Below, one piece after another: positions 5,467 to 7,662 of a stretch of 7,662 nt of DNA (the first letter of the stretch is position 1; every line of letters starts with the position of its first letter). This stretch comes from Clostridiales bacterium. GTDB lineage: Bacteria > Bacillota > Clostridia > Oscillospirales > Oscillospiraceae. Location of the stretch: contig JAHZEE010000044.1 of assembly GCA_019421975.1 (NCBI GenBank), positions 2,553 through 10,214 on the forward strand, given 5' to 3'. The translations under genes were made by a program, and so were the position numbers. Below the pieces are notes generated by a model. That model was given only the letters and a program-made list of their open reading frames with translations. It made no database searches and was not told the origin of the DNA.

Positions 5467-7473
5467 ATGAAAAAAAAGGCAATATCGTTATTTCTATGTG
5501 TGTTGATGGCGTTGTTCACTACGCTTCCGGCTCATGCCGTTGACAGCGGCGTGGGCGATCCTGCCGAAAGCACCGGCGCGGCTTATGAGATGACCGAGGG
5601 AAAGGCCGATGCCTATTGGGGACATATCCCTGAAAATAAGACATTTGCATTTGTAGAAAGTCGATACTATGACGGCACCGATGATGTTGAGGTTTTCAAT
5701 GTCGGATTTTATATGGGCACTCCCGGACAATATTACACCAATGGAGATTGGACCGACCTGACAACGGTTTACAGGCGGGACGATTATTATAAAACCGAAG
5801 AATTTAAGCAGTTTTCAGAAAACGGCGGGGTGAGCGACCCCAAACCGGAGGGCTATCCGACAAACGATGTAGGCGGAGATGCGGACGGAACCCTGTCCTC
5901 CTATGACGCAGGGATCTACACCACGCTGTCATGGACCGGATTTGAAATGTTTGGGCGCTCATGGTACAGAAACTACGGGATAGATAGCGTCATTAACGCC
6001 TCCAATGTGACGACCTATGTGGAGATCTGGCGGGTGATGCCGGAGCTTACGCTTACAGTGGACAAAGACACCGTTGCGCGCGGAGAGGAATTTACAGCGA
6101 CATTGTCCATCCAAAATCACTTTGACAATTATGAGGGCCTGCCTACTGCGGATCAGGTTGTTTTTTCCGCAGAAAACGCCCAGATGATCTCCACCGGGGT
6201 TTCCAGGGAAAACAACTCTTATACGGCAAGCTTCCGCGCAACAGAGGACCTTTCTGCAGACGAAATCAAAATTTCAGCAGGTGTGGGCGACAATGCAACG
6301 AATTATAAACCTGCATCTGTAAATACAGTCCTGCCCCTGCCGGCCGTTACCTATACCGTGACATATACAGATGGCGTGGAGGACGAGACCGTATTTGAGG
6401 ACCAGGTCTACAGCGGGCTTTCTGCGGGTACGCAGACGCCTTCCTTTAACGGAACCCCGAGCCGGGACGGCTATGACTTTGCAGGCTGGTCGCCGGAGGT
6501 CGCCGAAACCGTCAGCGGCGACGCAACATATGCCGCAACCTGGACAAAAAAATCCAGCGGCCATGGCGGCGGAACCACCACCCGCTACACCCTGACCTAT
6601 GCGTCTAATGGCGGTACGGAATACAGCGCCGAACGCTATGCCCGGAACACCGTTGTCGATCTGGACAAGACGCCGGTGCGGGAGGGCTACACCTTCACAG
6701 GCTGGTATGCAGACCAGGCGCTGCTCGAGCCCATTGAGCAGATCACCATGACCGGCGATAAGACGGTCTTTGCCGGATGGACCCCCACCGGCGTGCCGGA
6801 CTGGCTGAATGGCAGCGAGCATTTTGCATATGTCATCGGTTATCCGGACGGTACGGTCCATCCGATGGGCAGCATTACCCGCGCCGAGGTGGCCACGATC
6901 TTCTTCCGGCTGCTCAAGCCGGAGGTCCGTGAGGCAAATCTGACAGAGCGCAGCGCCTTTTCGGATGTGGACGCCGGCATGTGGTACAATTCTGCGGTGT
7001 CCACTATGGCGTCGTTGGGCATCATCAAGGGCCGGACAGACACCGCATTCATCCCGGACGCCTCCATCACCCGCGCTGAGTTCGCCGCAATCTGCGCCCG
7101 GTTTGACACCGGCTCGACAGACGGTGAGAGCAGCTTCACCGATCTCGCGGGCCACTGGGCAGAGGCGGAGATTGAACGCGCCGCAGCCCTTGGCTGGATT
7201 CAGGGGTATCCAGATGGAACCTTCCGGCCGGATGCGCCCATCACCCGTGCCGAGGCAATGACGCTGATCAACCGCGTGCTGAACCGTCTGCCGGAGACGG
7301 AGGGCGACCTGCTGGATGGAATGAATGTATGGCCGGACAATCCGTCGGATGCGTGGTACTATCTGGCGGTGCAGGAGGCCACCAACAGCCACGACTTTGA
7401 CCGCAGGGACGATGTGTATGAGCGGTGGAGCAGGCTGTCCGTTGACCCGGACTGGACGCAATATCAAAGCTGA
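5467..7473 (+). CDS. Secreted SLH-anchored surface protein with InlB-type repeats and an unknown N-terminal domain
   Basis: The 668 residues begin with a clear Sec signal peptide: MKKK, a hydrophobic core, and likely cleavage after LPAHA (residue 24). Cys11 lies within the core and there is no lipobox. Residues 25-190 form a domain I do not recognise, rich in Tyr, Trp and Phe (29 of 166). Residues about 193-290 (LTLTVDKDTVARGEEFTATLSI) look like an Ig-type beta domain. Two InlB B-type (Flg_new) repeats follow at about 295-359 (DGYDFAGW) and 374-438 (EGYTFTGW), joined by a Gly/Ser/Lys linker. Three SLH domains have their ITRAE motifs at 470-474, 534-538 and 592-596. The tail holds WPDNPSDAWYYLAVQEATNS (622-641), typical of clostridial SLH proteins as I recall. 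SLH domains bind pyruvylated wall polymers, so the protein probably sits on the cell surface displaying its N-terminus. There is no catalytic motif; adhesion or structural display is an inference. It has its own promoter region. The 5' half is AT-richer than the SLH-coding 3' part. Confidence 0.9.
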   Translation: MKKKAISLFLCVLMALFTTLPAHAVDSGVGDPAESTGAAYEMTEGKADAYWGHIPENKTFAFVESRYYDGTDDVEVFNVGFYMGTPGQYYTNGDWTDLTTVYRRDDYYKTEEFKQFSENGGVSDPKPEGYPTNDVGGDADGTLSSYDAGIYTTLSWTGFEMFGRSWYRNYGIDSVINASNVTTYVEIWRVMPELTLTVDKDTVARGEEFTATLSIQNHFDNYEGLPTADQVVFSAENAQMISTGVSRENNSYTASFRATEDLSADEIKISAGVGDNATNYKPASVNTVLPLPAVTYTVTYTDGVEDETVFEDQVYSGLSAGTQTPSFNGTPSRDGYDFAGWSPEVAETVSGDATYAATWTKKSSGHGGGTTTRYTLTYASNGGTEYSAERYARNTVVDLDKTPVREGYTFTGWYADQALLEPIEQITMTGDKTVFAGWTPTGVPDWLNGSEHFAYVIGYPDGTVHPMGSITRAEVATIFFRLLKPEVREANLTERSAFSDVDAGMWYNSAVSTMASLGIIKGRTDTAFIPDASITRAEFAAICARFDTGSTDGESSFTDLAGHWAEAEIERAAALGWIQGYPDGTFRPDAPITRAEAMTLINRVLNRLPETEGDLLDGMNVWPDNPSDAWYYLAVQEATNSHDFDRRDDVYERWSRLSVDPDWTQYQS

Positions 7474-7498
7474 CTCTATTTTTAGCGTGTGTACACTC

Positions 7499-7553
7499 CG
7501 CGGGGCGGAACGGCCCGGACACAGTGCGTCTGTCCGGGCCGTTCCGCCCCGCG
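7499..7553 (+). terminator. Very stable GC-rich hairpin after the surface-protein gene, probable terminator
   Basis: The arms 7499-7521 and 7531-7553 form a perfect 23-bp, mostly G/C stem around a nine-base loop (CAGTGCGTC), starting 25 bases after the stop codon. Only TTGTT follows, so the U tract is weak. It probably ends or protects the transcript of the SLH protein gene, but it could also be a dispersed palindrome. Confidence 0.65.
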
Positions 7554-7577
7554 TTGTTCCGGCAGCCGGGGGAGACA

Positions 7578-7607
7578 GAAACGGCGTGGCCAAAGCCACG
7601 CCGTTTC
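7578..7607. terminator. Second hairpin downstream of the surface-protein gene, possibly a terminator or repeat
   Basis: GAAACGGCGTGGC (7578-7590) pairs perfectly with 7595-7607 around CAAA, a 13-bp stem. GGGG upstream and CCCC downstream could lengthen it with a bulge. No strong T run follows on either strand. It may be a back-up terminator or serve an unseen converging gene to the right. Bases 7608-7662 hold no feature I can support, apart from the short palindrome AAAGCGCTTT (7619-7628). Confidence 0.45.
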
Positions 7608-7662
7608 CCCTGAAAGGCAAAGCGCTTTTCAAATTCCGCGCCCGATTCCCCGGCGATCCGGC

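Noticed and set aside
5235..5519. A 94-codon - strand open frame crossing the promoter region of the SLH gene
   Set aside because: It overlaps the control region and the signal-peptide codons, has no visible ribosome site, and its sequence is what the AT-rich palindromes would encode by chance.
6274..7632. A 452-codon - strand frame opposite the SLH gene
   Set aside because: It is antisense to clear SLH and InlB-repeat coding sequence and spans both downstream hairpins, with no protein motif.

Overview
The window looks like chromosomal DNA from a GC-rich member of the Clostridia, most plausibly a gut Oscillospiraceae-type organism (Flavonifractor, Oscillibacter or Intestinimonas relatives). 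This is inferred from three things: a purD-purL order ending a purine operon, a single-chain clostridial-type PurL, and a surface protein with InlB-type repeats and three C-terminal SLH domains. No 16S or other decisive marker is present, so the placement is only moderately secure.

Bases 1-4937 hold the 3' end of a de novo purine biosynthesis operon on the + strand. purD (GAR synthetase) lacks only its first dozen or so codons, which lie before base 1. After a 17-base gap comes purL, a 1228-residue FGAM synthetase. Its PurS-like, synthetase and glutaminase parts are in one chain, unlike the separate PurS/PurQ/PurL of Bacillus. The two enzymes catalyse steps 2 and 4 of IMP synthesis. The purine genes are very GC-rich.

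Bases 4938-5466 carry no gene. In order they hold a tandem-hairpin repeat that looks like a dispersed palindromic element, a strong intrinsic terminator closing the pur operon (17-bp perfect stem plus six T), a second long hairpin without a T tract, and an AT-rich control region for the next gene. The control region has a 28-base near-perfect palindrome with a competing third half-site, a perfect TATAAT with no good -35, a leader of about 130 bases, and a 12-base direct repeat spaced exactly 21 bases that overlaps a possible hairpin over the ribosome-binding site.

Bases 5467-7473 encode a 668-residue secreted, S-layer-anchored protein. It has a signal peptide, an aromatic-rich N-terminal domain I do not recognise, a probable Ig-like domain, two InlB-type (Flg_new) repeats, three SLH domains and a conserved-looking C-terminal tail. 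The 5' part of the gene and its control region are clearly AT-richer than the SLH-encoding 3' part, suggesting a mosaic gene. Two GC-rich hairpins (7499-7553 and 7578-7607) follow it, and nothing else recognisable precedes the window end.

The purine part is ordinary. The parts worth a second look are the control region and N-terminal domain of the surface protein. I see no evidence of a complete novel defence, mobile or RNA system here.
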